From NCBI GenBank assembly GCA_030611815.1, contig JAUWPC010000117.1, forward strand, positions 1 through 9,788: a stretch of DNA of 9,788 bases. Reading direction: 5' to 3'. Shown one piece after another: positions 1-6,105 of this stretch. The position numbers and the translations under genes were made by a program. The stretch comes from Desulfobacteraceae bacterium (GTDB lineage Bacteria; Desulfobacterota; DSM-4660; Desulfatiglandales; Desulfatiglandaceae). Below the pieces are notes generated by a model. The model was not told where the DNA came from and searched no databases. It was given only the letters and a program-made list of their open reading frames with translations. Each line of letters opens with the position of its first letter. The stretch's first letter is position 1.

Positions 1-31
1 ATTGAAGCCATGTATGGGAGAAAGCAGGGAT

Positions 32-74
32 GATTGGGGATTTTATGATTGTTGATTGTTGATTGATGATTGTA
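32..74. repeat. GATTG-type degenerate heptad array
   Basis: Four consecutive 7-bp units starting GATTG lie at 47-53, 54-60, 61-67 and 68-74 (GATTGTT, GATTGTT, GATTGAT, GATTGTA). Two looser units precede them from 32. The same unit type forms the left arms of the two elements at 5947 and 8582, but no inverted partner arm is visible nearby. Positions 1-31 and 75-110 show nothing recognisable. Confidence 0.75.
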
Positions 75-110
75 AAAAGCCAATACCCAAGAGAGAAGTG
101 CTTAAAGTTT

Positions 111-229
111 AATACCGGCAACCTGAAACCCGCAACTTGTAACTCGAAACCCGAAACTTGACCAATAGCGACTAACCACTGACTACTAATAGCCAATAAC
201 AAATGACAAATAACGAATAACAAATAACC
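111..229. repeat. 17-unit AT-rich degenerate heptad array before gene 1
   Basis: Read in steps of 7 from 111, the sequence keeps one phase for 17 units without slippage. It moves from units such as GAAACCC, GCAACTT and GAAACTT (125-159) to AATAACA, AATGACA, AATAACG and AATAACC (195-229). The third base of nearly every unit is A or T and most units contain an AA dinucleotide and a C. There is no gene here. The array ends about 10 bp before the ribosome binding site of the first binding protein, so any promoter of that gene must lie inside or upstream of it. No convincing -35/-10 pair was found. Confidence 0.7.
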
Positions 230-252
230 AAAATAAATAAGGAGGAAAAGGT

Positions 253-1461
253 ATGAAAAGACGGAATTGGATTTTGGTGTTGGGTTGTGCTGTGCTCATG
301 TCCTTAGCGGTCGCTCCCTCTGCATTGGCTGAACGGGGAGTCACTGATACGGAGATCCGTATCGGTCAGTATGGTCCACAGACCGGTCCTGCAGCCCTCT
401 GGGGTGCAGTGGCCCGGGGAGCTGGCTGCTTTTTTGACATGATAAACGCCGAGGGAGGTATCCATGGCCGAAAAATTAAATACTACTTGAGGGATGATGG
501 CTATATGCCCCCGAGGACCAAGGCCATTGTCAAAGAACTTGTGGAGGACAAGGGGATCTTTGCCCTGGCTTCCGGTGTGGGAACGGCAACAGGTATGGCT
601 GTTAGGAAATACCTGAACAAGAAGAAGGTGCCCTGGGTCGGGCCTGCAACCGGTTCCAGCCACTGGGCCTATCCTCCCACCAAATATCTCTGGGCCGACT
701 ACCCCCTCTATTTTGACGAGGCGTCCATCTTAGTTAAATACGCTGTCCGGACATTGGGCAAGAAGAGAATAGCCTTTTTTTATCAGAACGATGATTACGG
801 GAAAGAGGGTTTGTATGGCGCTGAGGCGCAGTTGGAAAAGCTCGGCATGAAACTGGTTGCCTCGGTATCTGTGGAGCCCATGGATACGGACCTCAGTGCT
901 CACTGTATGAAGCTGAAGGCGGCGAAGCCCGACTGTGTCATAATGTGGCTCCTCCCCAAACATGGGGCCATCATCTTAGGGACCGCCGCCAAAATGGGCT
1001 TCAAACCCCAGTGGATGAGCACGAGCACCCTGAGCGATATCCCTATCATGTATAAGATCAGCAAGGGCCTTTTCAAGGACGTGATCCTTGTTTCCTTTGC
1101 CGAACTTCCCGATTCCAAACACGCCCTTATGTTAAAATACAAGAAGGCCCAGGAGAAATTTGCCCCGAAAGATAGGTGGGGAGCCTTTTTCTATGCAGGG
1201 ATTTACTTTGTTGAGCCGATGGTGGAAGGGCTCAAAAGGTGCGGTCGGGATCTGACAAGGGACAATTTTGTGAAGGCCATGGACAGCATCAAAAATTATC
1301 AGGGTATCGGTTCAAAGATCAGTTTTGGTCCGGAAAAGAGACAGGGAACACGCTCCCTGTTTTTGGCCAAATGCCTCGAAGGGGGAAAGATCGAACGTAT
1401 CTCTGACTGGATGACCTCTGATCTTGATGTGCAGAAGATGCTCAAGAAATTAGGGAGATAA
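253..1461 (+). CDS. Periplasmic type 1 substrate-binding protein, branched-chain amino acid ABC family (copy A)
   Basis: This 402-residue protein resembles LivK/HAAT-type binding proteins (Peripla_BP_6 fold), which capture small solutes in the periplasm for an ABC permease. A signal peptide spans residues 1-26 (basic KRR, hydrophobic core, cleavage after ALA). The mature protein opens with GVTDTEIRIG, followed by the family's GPQTGPAA loop, the INAEGGIHGRKI segment, and a second-lobe start at KRIAFFYQNDDYGKEG. Length is usual for the family. The start is fixed by AAGGAGG at 239-245, 7 bp before ATG. No permease or ATPase gene lies beside it; a lipoprotein follows after a 92-bp hairpin spacer. 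A paralogue at 2474 is about 83% identical and has the same length, so the pair are tandem duplicates. Five mature cysteines, including C60, C218 and C228, are kept in both. The ligand cannot be read from the sequence; branched-chain amino acids, amides or aromatic acids are all possible. Confidence 0.9.
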   Translation: MKRRNWILVLGCAVLMSLAVAPSALAERGVTDTEIRIGQYGPQTGPAALWGAVARGAGCFFDMINAEGGIHGRKIKYYLRDDGYMPPRTKAIVKELVEDKGIFALASGVGTATGMAVRKYLNKKKVPWVGPATGSSHWAYPPTKYLWADYPLYFDEASILVKYAVRTLGKKRIAFFYQNDDYGKEGLYGAEAQLEKLGMKLVASVSVEPMDTDLSAHCMKLKAAKPDCVIMWLLPKHGAIILGTAAKMGFKPQWMSTSTLSDIPIMYKISKGLFKDVILVSFAELPDSKHALMLKYKKAQEKFAPKDRWGAFFYAGIYFVEPMVEGLKRCGRDLTRDNFVKAMDSIKNYQGIGSKISFGPEKRQGTRSLFLAKCLEGGKIERISDWMTSDLDVQKMLKKLGR

Positions 1462-1464
1462 CCT

Positions 1465-1522
1465 GCTGCTGATCGGCAGCGCGAACCAGTAATCCTCCGC
1501 GCCAGAGTCCTTCTGGCCGGAG
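1465..1522 (+). promoter_or_regulatory. Conserved double-hairpin spacer, copy A
   Basis: Two stem-loops start 3 bp after the stop codon of the binding protein. The first pairs GCTGC (1465-1469) with GCAGC (1476-1480). The second pairs CTCCG plus GCCAG (1495-1499, 1501-1505, bulged C1500) with CTGGC plus CGGAG (1513-1522) around a 7-base loop. No U-run follows, so it is not a classical terminator. The ribosome binding site of the lipoprotein gene (1539-1545) lies just downstream. A likely role is an mRNA 3'-end stabiliser or processing site that gives more binding protein than lipoprotein, as such hairpins do in many binding-protein operons. This role is inferred; the structure itself is visible. 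Confidence 0.6.
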
Positions 1523-1553
1523 AATAAGATCCTGCATTAAGGAGGCTCAGACA

Positions 1554-2123
1554 ATGATCGCAAAGAAAAGATGGCTGTCAGATAAAGGTTTTCTGAAAGG
1601 TGGTTTGATTTTCGGTTTTTTTGTTTTTCTGCTTATGGGATGTGCCACTGCGCCAGGGGGGCTTGATCCCAATATCAAGGGGCCGCAGGTGGTAGTGCAA
1701 CCCGGGGCCGTCACTCTTGGGGTGGTTTCTGTTACACGCACCCCCATTGTATTCATGGGAAAGGGGTTTCAGCCCGACGATTCGGTTTTTATTGAACTGT
1801 TAGGAGTCGACAAAAAAGGTGAGAAGGTCAAAGTTCCCATTGCCGACGCCGACGTAGACAGCAAAGGATGCTTCACCGCCAAGGTAAGCACCTTAGTCAA
1901 GGTGACAGAGCTGCTGAGGGCCAAATTAGGCTCCAATAAGAAGATGGAGACCACCATTATTATAACGCAACCGACAATTCCTCCGGGGGTCTACACCGCT
2001 GAAGCGGTGAGCATGGAATCTGATGCAAAAGCGGATTGTAAGCTTAACCTAATGGCCCCGTATTCGTGGGATAAATTCAAGGATTGGGTCGGGATGAAAA
2101 AGGGAAAGATAGTGAAAAAGTAG
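1554..2123 (+). CDS. Small outer-membrane-type lipoprotein with predicted Ig-like domain
   Basis: The 189-residue product has a long basic n-region, a hydrophobic stretch at about residues 16-28 and a lipobox L27-M-G-C30, so signal peptidase II should cleave before Cys30. The next residue is Ala, which usually means sorting to the outer membrane. Residues ~40-165 look like one beta-sandwich (Ig-like) domain: GKGFQPDDSVFIELLG, then VDSKGCFTAKV, and PPGVYTAEAV near the end, the usual pattern of IPT/TIG-like extracellular domains. The tail is Lys-rich. AAGGAGG at 1539-1545 sits 8 bp before ATG. The gene follows the binding protein in the same direction and is closed by a strong terminator at 2143-2176. 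No family is recognised; a co-expressed envelope accessory protein is the best guess. A 14-codon remnant of a second copy lies at 3776. Confidence 0.8.
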   Translation: MIAKKRWLSDKGFLKGGLIFGFFVFLLMGCATAPGGLDPNIKGPQVVVQPGAVTLGVVSVTRTPIVFMGKGFQPDDSVFIELLGVDKKGEKVKVPIADADVDSKGCFTAKVSTLVKVTELLRAKLGSNKKMETTIIITQPTIPPGVYTAEAVSMESDAKADCKLNLMAPYSWDKFKDWVGMKKGKIVKK

Positions 2124-2142
2124 ATTGTTTCAAGAGTATTCC

Positions 2143-2176
2143 AAAAAAGCCCCTTCGAAATCGGAGGGGCTTTTTT
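2143..2176 (+). terminator. Rho-independent terminator after the lipoprotein gene
   Basis: A 9-bp GC-rich stem runs from G2149-G2157 to C2162-C2170 (one G-U pair) with a 4-base loop AAAT. It is preceded by A6 and followed by T6, so it could work in both directions. It lies 20 bp after the lipoprotein stop codon and should end the copy A transcript. Confidence 0.9.
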
Positions 2177-2182
2177 AATAAT

Positions 2183-2213
2183 AGGCCCCTGTACCCAATC
2201 TCTGGGCCTTTTT
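2183..2213 (+). terminator. Possible second, weaker terminator
   Basis: AGGCCC (2183-2188) pairs with GGGCCT (2204-2209) around a 15-base loop, and the run of T at 2209-2213 follows. The loop is long and the stem only 6 bp, so termination would be weak. Its place right after the strong terminator suggests a back-up. Confidence 0.35.
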
Positions 2214-2267
2214 GACGCGCGCTGTTTCGGATAATTCGCCCGCGATTACGCCCTTTTGCGCCGAGAT

Positions 2268-2285
2268 GGCCTTTTTCAAAAGGCC
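2268..2285. repeat. Short perfect inverted repeat in the gene-free stretch 2124-2473
   Basis: GGCCTTTT (2268-2275) is perfectly inverted at 2278-2285 with 2 bases between. As RNA this makes a 7-bp stem with a 4-base loop, followed by a T-rich tract at 2290-2294. It may be a third weak terminator or a protein-binding dyad. Apart from the terminators and a weak promoter candidate at 2339, nothing else is recognisable between 2177 and 2460. Confidence 0.4.
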
Positions 2286-2338
2286 TCTATTTTTCCTGCA
2301 TGTTGCAGTTAGTTCGCTAACCTGCCGAAAAATTTATC

Positions 2339-2367
2339 TTGACCCACCAACTCAATTTATCTAAGTT
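2339..2367 (+). promoter_or_regulatory. Weak sigma-70 promoter candidate for the second binding protein
   Basis: TTGACC (2339-2344) matches the -35 consensus at 5 of 6 positions. With a 17-bp spacer the -10 would be TAAGTT (2362-2367), only 3 of 6; an alternative TTTAAT at 2366 has a 21-bp spacer. The AT-rich setting after a terminator, about 110 bp before the next gene, supports a promoter in this area, but the exact boxes are uncertain. Confidence 0.25.
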
Positions 2368-2473
2368 TAATAAGTCAAGGATGCAGATCTCCCTTTTCTG
2401 TTTTAATTCCACAGAAAAATTGGGGTAAAATTCAGTTTTCCAACCAATAACCAATTTGACAAGGAGGTGTACC

Positions 2474-3682
2474 ATGAAAAAGCGGAATTGGGTTTTGGTG
2501 TTAGGTTGTGCTGTGCTTGTTTCTTTGGCGATGACGTCCTTTGTGTGGGCTGAAAGGGGTGTCACTGATACGGAGATTCGCATTGGACAATGGGGGCCTC
2601 AGACAGGGCCAGCCGCCCTCTGGGGTGCGATACCCCGGGGTACGGGGTGTTACTTTGATATGATCAATGCTGAGGGAGGTATCCACGGACGCAAGATTAA
2701 ATACTTCCTGAGAGATGACGGCTATATGCCGCCCAGGACCAAGGCCATTGTCAAAGAACTTGTGGAGGACAAGAAGGTCTTTGCATTTGCCTCGGGTGTA
2801 GGCACTTCAACGGGCATGGCCGTCAAGAAGTATTTGAACAAGAAGAAGGTGCCCTGGGTCGGGCCTGCTTCCGGGTCAACCCATTGGGCCTATCCCCCCA
2901 CAAAATATCTTTTTGCAGTTTACCCCCTTTATATTGACGAGGCCTCGATTCTGGTCAACTACGCAGTGAAAAACTTAGGCAAAAAGAGGATCGCCTTTTT
3001 CTATCAAAACGACGATTTCGGCAAGGAAGGACTTGTAGGCGCCGAGTATGCCCTTGAAAAACTGGGCATGAAACTGGCGGCGTCTGTATCCGTGGAAGTT
3101 ATGGATTCAGACCTTAGTTCCCACTGCATGAAGCTGAAGGCGGCGAAGCCCGATTGTGTTTTAATGTGGCTCCTTCCCAAACAGGGGGCCATCATCTTAG
3201 GGACCGCCGCCAAAATGGGCTTCAAACCCCAGTGGATGAGCGCAAGCGTTCTGAGTGACGCGGCTATTATGTATAAGATCAGCAAAGGGCTTTTCAAGGA
3301 TGTGGTCCTCCCTTCGTTTGGCGACCTTCCTGATTCCCCGAATCCGCTCATGAAAAAATACAAGGCGGCCCATGACAGATTCGCTCCCGAGGATCGGTGG
3401 GGGATCTTCTTTTATGCCGGATTTCTTTTTGTGGAACCGATGGTGGAGGGGTTGAAGAGATGCGGCAGGGATCTCACGGCAGACAACTTTGTCAAGGCCA
3501 TGGATTCCATCAAGGATTTCCAGGGCATCGGCCCGAAAGTCAGCTATGGTCCGAACAAGAGGCAGGGGACACGCTCCCTGTTTTTGGCCAAATGCGTAGA
3601 GGGTGGAAAGCTTGTACGTCTCTCTGACTGGATGACCTCTGATGTTGATGTGCAGAAGATGCTCAAGAAATTAGGGAGATAG
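2474..3682 (+). CDS. Periplasmic type 1 substrate-binding protein, branched-chain amino acid ABC family (copy B)
   Basis: This second LivK-type binding protein has 402 residues and aligns with the protein at 253 without gaps, with about 70 differences. It keeps a signal peptide (cleavage after WA at about residue 26), the GVTDTEIRIG start, the GPQTGPAA loop, NDDFGKEG and all five mature cysteines. Most change lies in the signal peptide, residues ~145-160, and a stretch at about residues 277-315, where lobe-surface or hinge residues may differ. Near the presumed ligand site GPATGSSHWA becomes GPASGSTHWA, a conservative change, so ligand preference may be related but not identical. The start is ATG at 2474 with AAGGAGG at 2461-2467; an in-frame TTG at 2456 lies upstream of that ribosome binding site and is not credible. 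It is probably transcribed from its own promoter because a strong terminator separates it from the first unit. Confidence 0.9.
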   Translation: MKKRNWVLVLGCAVLVSLAMTSFVWAERGVTDTEIRIGQWGPQTGPAALWGAIPRGTGCYFDMINAEGGIHGRKIKYFLRDDGYMPPRTKAIVKELVEDKKVFAFASGVGTSTGMAVKKYLNKKKVPWVGPASGSTHWAYPPTKYLFAVYPLYIDEASILVNYAVKNLGKKRIAFFYQNDDFGKEGLVGAEYALEKLGMKLAASVSVEVMDSDLSSHCMKLKAAKPDCVLMWLLPKQGAIILGTAAKMGFKPQWMSASVLSDAAIMYKISKGLFKDVVLPSFGDLPDSPNPLMKKYKAAHDRFAPEDRWGIFFYAGFLFVEPMVEGLKRCGRDLTADNFVKAMDSIKDFQGIGPKVSYGPNKRQGTRSLFLAKCVEGGKLVRLSDWMTSDVDVQKMLKKLGR

Positions 3683-3685
3683 CCT

Positions 3686-3744
3686 GCTGCTGACCCGGCA
3701 GCGCGAACCAGTAATCCTCCGCGCCAGAGTCCTTCTGGCCGGAG
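3686..3744 (+). promoter_or_regulatory. Conserved double-hairpin spacer, copy B
   Basis: This is the same arrangement as at 1465-1522. GCTGC (3686-3690) pairs with GCAGC (3698-3702), and CTCCG/GCCAG (from 3717) pairs with CTGGC/CGGAG (3735-3744) with the same bulged C and 7-base loop. The second hairpin is identical in sequence to copy A. The spacer now leads to a dead-end lipoprotein remnant, so conservation here cannot be explained by the downstream gene. Confidence 0.6.
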
Positions 3745-3775
3745 CATAAGAACCTGCATTAAGGAGGCTCAGACA

Positions 3776-3820
3776 ATGATCGCAAAGGGGAGATGTCTGT
3801 CCGAGAATGGTCTTTCCTAA
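3776..3820 (+). pseudogene. Truncated remnant of a second lipoprotein gene
   Basis: The ribosome binding site (AAGGAGG, from 3761) and start codon are those of the lipoprotein gene at 1554. The reading frame gives MIAKGRCLSENGLS and then TAA, matching MIAKKRWLSDKGFL at 8 of 14 positions. Similarity ends at about 3819, with no hydrophobic segment or lipobox, so this is a duplication breakpoint or a deletion scar. The start site looks usable, so a 14-residue peptide might still be made 68 bp upstream of the first chemoreceptor; there is no evidence that it has a role. Confidence 0.8.
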
Positions 3821-3852
3821 CCTGGAAGTTGGAGTTTCCTTTACAATTTCGT

Positions 3853-3872
3853 GACAAAAATGGGGTTTTGTC
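3853..3872 (+). promoter_or_regulatory. Inverted repeat just before the first chemoreceptor's ribosome binding site
   Basis: GACAAAA (3853-3859) is perfectly inverted as TTTTGTC (3866-3872) around 6 bases, directly next to the AGGAG at 3873-3877. A -10-like TACAAT lies at 3842-3847, but no good -35 is 16-18 bp upstream of it. It could be an operator overlapping a transcription start, or a hairpin that modulates translation of the receptor. Both readings are tentative. Confidence 0.35.
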
Positions 3873-3888
3873 AGGAGAAGGTTGTGGT

Positions 3889-5943
3889 ATGAATGTCACT
3901 CTAAGGCTAAAGATCCTTTTTATGGTTGGCATTATTACGCTCGCTTCGCTTTTGGGCTGTATTCTGTTAATCTATAATGCCAGGGTTATCGGAAATAGTC
4001 TGCGACTTGAAACCGAGAACCATATTAAGGCGCTTATCGGAAGAAACGCAGAGAGAATCGAATCCGCAATGCTTCTCATGGAAAGGAATGCGGATGACCT
4101 TGCAACGGCGGGGGAGGCCTTTTTTGCAATCTGCAAGGCAACAGACCAGGATATTACCGAACAGATTAAGGAATATCTGGTCAATAACTTTAAAAAGCTG
4201 CCAAGAGCGATCGGGGGCGGTCTGTGGTATGAACCTTACGTCCTGTTTGACAAAAAGCGACATTATGGGCCCTATGTTTACAGGGAAAATGACCAGGTAT
4301 TTTTTACCTGGGACCTGAACACAACTACCTATGATTACCACAACCAGGCCTGGTATCGGCTTGCCATTCCAAAGGAATGGGACAGAGCAGAGGAGAGGCC
4401 CCTCAGGATCTACTGGACAGATCCATATTTTGACGAAGCAGCAACCAAAGCCCTTATGATTACCGTCGATGCGTTGATGCATGACCAACAGGGCATACTA
4501 ATAGGTCTTTCCACCGTTGATTTCAGCTTAGAGGATTTAAAGGAGATGGTGGCCAGGATGACTGTCACACCCAACTCTCTTCCCTTTGCAGTGGATCTTT
4601 CAAGCGGTCTGTTGATATCATTTCCCGCTGATCCGTCCAAAGTTCTAAGAAGAATTGATGATCTTGACTGGGGAAAGGAACTCGAACAGGTCAAAAACGT
4701 GAGGCCTGGAGAAGTTGTCGTGAACCCACTCTCTCTACACGGCAACAATTTCTTGCTGTTCTACACTGTCACCAGGACCGGAACAGCCCTCGGCATTCTG
4801 GCGCCCTATGAGGAGCTCTATGCACACATCAACGAGCTCAATCGCTCAAATATGTACACAGCCTTTATTGTCATCTTTGTCCAGATTATTTTATATCTTC
4901 TTATTGCTGTGTTCATGGTGAGGCGCATATGCAACCCAATCAGCAAACTGACAGATGTTGCGCAGGAAATTGCAGAAGGGGATCTAACCGGCGCATCCAA
5001 ATCCTTGGCTATCATAGAGCATAGCAGCCCTTCGGATAAGGACGAGACCGGGCGGTTGTTAGATGCATTTCAAGGTATGAACAAAAATCTCAAGGCCCTG
5101 TTTGGTCAGGTCCAGCGCTCCGGAACCCAGGTAGCCTCTTCATCAACTCAGATAGCCGCTTCCTCAAGACAGATTGAGGCTACAATCAGCGAACAGGCTA
5201 CTTCCACCAATCAGGCAAGCGTTTCCTCCAAACAGATTTCGGCGACAGCAAGCGCTTTAGCTGATACCATGAATGAGGTGGCAACGGCAGCGTCTGAGAC
5301 CGCAGATCTGGCCGGGTCAGGCCAGGCAGGCTTAGAAGAGATGGAGATGTCAATGCAGGGTGTGCTGGATGGAACAGAATCAGTTTCTGCAAGGCTTGAG
5401 GAAATCAAAGAAAACGCCCTGGGCATAGGTTCTATTGTGTCTACGATTACCAGGGTTGCTGACCAGACCAACCTGCTATCTCTTAATGCAGCAATCGAAG
5501 CTGAAAAGGCCGGTGAATACGGTCTTGGGTTCTCCGTGGTAGCAAGAGAGATTCGGAGATTAGCAGACCAGACCTCCGTAGCCGTATTGGACATTGAGGA
5601 TATGGTGAACAGGATGGAGGCATCCGTATCGGCCGGGGCTACTGAAATGGATGCATTTTCGCGGAAAGTGAGTTCTGCTGTCGATAAAATCAACAAGACA
5701 GGGAAACAACTTGATGGTATCATGGAGAGAGTGCGTACCCTGCCCCCCCGTTTTGAAACAGTTAATGAAGGGATGGAGGCACAGTCCCAGAGCGCCGGCC
5801 AGATCAGTGAGACCATGAACAATTTGAACATTATAACCCAGAACACCCTGGAGGCCTTGCGGGAATTTAACCTTGCAGCAGAATATCTGCGAGAGGCTGC
5901 TCAGGATCTGCAGGATGAGGTTTCCCGCTTCAAGGTAAGCTGA
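3889..5943 (+). CDS. Methyl-accepting chemotaxis protein, dCache sensor, Wsp/ACF-type signalling domain
   Basis: This transmembrane receptor of 684 residues should sense a periplasmic ligand and control a CheA kinase. Segment 1 crosses the membrane at about residues 8-30. A periplasmic dCache-like domain fills ~35-315, with Y148, W155, Y156 and the YWTDPYFDEA stretch from Y175. Segment 2 is at ~322-344, HAMP at ~345-397, and the coiled-coil signalling domain follows to the end. The hairpin tip begins at D525 (ADQTNLLSLNAAIEAEKAG); this EAEKAGEYG version and the EVSRFKV ending are typical of WspA-like receptors. There is no NWETF-type CheR/CheB tether. ATG 3889 with AGGAG at 3873-3877 is preferred. 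An in-frame ATG at 3793 would add 32 residues before the membrane anchor and would lie inside the lipoprotein remnant. A type 2 binding protein, a second receptor, CheW and CheR follow. Confidence 0.9.
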   Translation: MNVTLRLKILFMVGIITLASLLGCILLIYNARVIGNSLRLETENHIKALIGRNAERIESAMLLMERNADDLATAGEAFFAICKATDQDITEQIKEYLVNNFKKLPRAIGGGLWYEPYVLFDKKRHYGPYVYRENDQVFFTWDLNTTTYDYHNQAWYRLAIPKEWDRAEERPLRIYWTDPYFDEAATKALMITVDALMHDQQGILIGLSTVDFSLEDLKEMVARMTVTPNSLPFAVDLSSGLLISFPADPSKVLRRIDDLDWGKELEQVKNVRPGEVVVNPLSLHGNNFLLFYTVTRTGTALGILAPYEELYAHINELNRSNMYTAFIVIFVQIILYLLIAVFMVRRICNPISKLTDVAQEIAEGDLTGASKSLAIIEHSSPSDKDETGRLLDAFQGMNKNLKALFGQVQRSGTQVASSSTQIAASSRQIEATISEQATSTNQASVSSKQISATASALADTMNEVATAASETADLAGSGQAGLEEMEMSMQGVLDGTESVSARLEEIKENALGIGSIVSTITRVADQTNLLSLNAAIEAEKAGEYGLGFSVVAREIRRLADQTSVAVLDIEDMVNRMEASVSAGATEMDAFSRKVSSAVDKINKTGKQLDGIMERVRTLPPRFETVNEGMEAQSQSAGQISETMNNLNIITQNTLEALREFNLAAEYLREAAQDLQDEVSRFKVS

Positions 5944-5946
5944 CTG

Positions 5947-6094
5947 GATTGATGATTGTTGATTGTCGATTGGCGATTGCAAGCGCCTCCCTTTTCGGGG
6001 GTGGGAAATTGTAGGATTGCGGGGTGAATTGAGGTGAAAATCGGGGACCACTGGATGGCTGGAGTTTCCGATTCAATCATCAATCATCAATCAT
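5947..6094. repeat. Intergenic element 1: inverted heptad arms with a 19-bp stem
   Basis: The left arm has five GATTG heptads in one phase (5947-5981: GATTGAT, GATTGTT, GATTGTC, GATTGGC, GATTGCA). The right arm has three CAATCAT units (6074-6094). Positions 5947-5965 pair with 6074-6092 at 18 of 19 positions, enclosing 108 bases. The loop holds a core at 6003-6027, starting GGGAAAT and containing GGATTGCGG, that recurs in the element at 8582. It starts 3 bp after the receptor's stop codon and ends about 11 bp before the next ATG, filling the 162-bp gap. It could be an mRNA structure that separates expression of neighbouring genes, or a dispersed repeat. Confidence 0.75.
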
Positions 6095-6105
6095 AGGGTA
6101 GTTCC

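Larger units (their letters stand above)
2474..3819 (+). repeat. Second copy of a ~1.35-kb tandem duplication (first copy 253-~1597)
   Basis: Similarity to 253-~1597 runs through the whole binding protein, the 93-bp spacer and the first codons of the lipoprotein gene, then stops near 3819. The offset is 2221 bp in the gene and 2222 bp after one inserted base in the spacer. Identity is uneven: 57 bases are identical at 964-1020 versus 3185-3241, and 49 at 1474-1522 versus 3696-3744, while other stretches differ at about one base in four. This suggests an old duplication with later local gene conversion or local constraint. Confidence 0.85.

Noticed and set aside
47..229. Heptad arrays as a CRISPR array
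   Set aside because: Units are 7 bp, contiguous and degenerate; there are no constant repeats of 24-40 bp, no spacers and no cas genes.
280..291. Lipobox-like V-L-G-C at residues 9-12 of the first binding protein (also in the second copy)
   Set aside because: Only about five hydrophobic residues precede the Cys, too short for a lipoprotein signal. A normal signal peptidase I site follows at residue 26.
2267..2281. Sigma-54 promoter starting at TGGC in the gene-free stretch
   Set aside because: The second conserved GC pair at the required spacing is absent (AA instead).
2456..2473. TTG start for the second binding protein, six codons upstream
   Set aside because: The reading would pass through its own ribosome binding site at 2461-2467; ATG 2474 gives the same N-terminus and length as the first copy.
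3793..3888. Upstream in-frame ATG that would give the first receptor 32 more residues
   Set aside because: The extension is not hydrophobic, has no membrane-anchor role and overlaps the lipoprotein remnant. ATG 3889 directly precedes the first membrane segment and has AGGAG at a usable distance.
5211..5846. Long minus-strand open frame (211 codons) inside the first receptor, and a similar one at 7617-8288
   Set aside because: Both lie opposite the Ser/Ala/Glu-rich coiled coil, which opens antisense frames by composition. The proteins show no family pattern, and the + strand genes are certain.
5983..6005. Rho-independent terminator after the first receptor
   Set aside because: The C-rich and G-rich stretches pair poorly and no T-run follows on the + strand.
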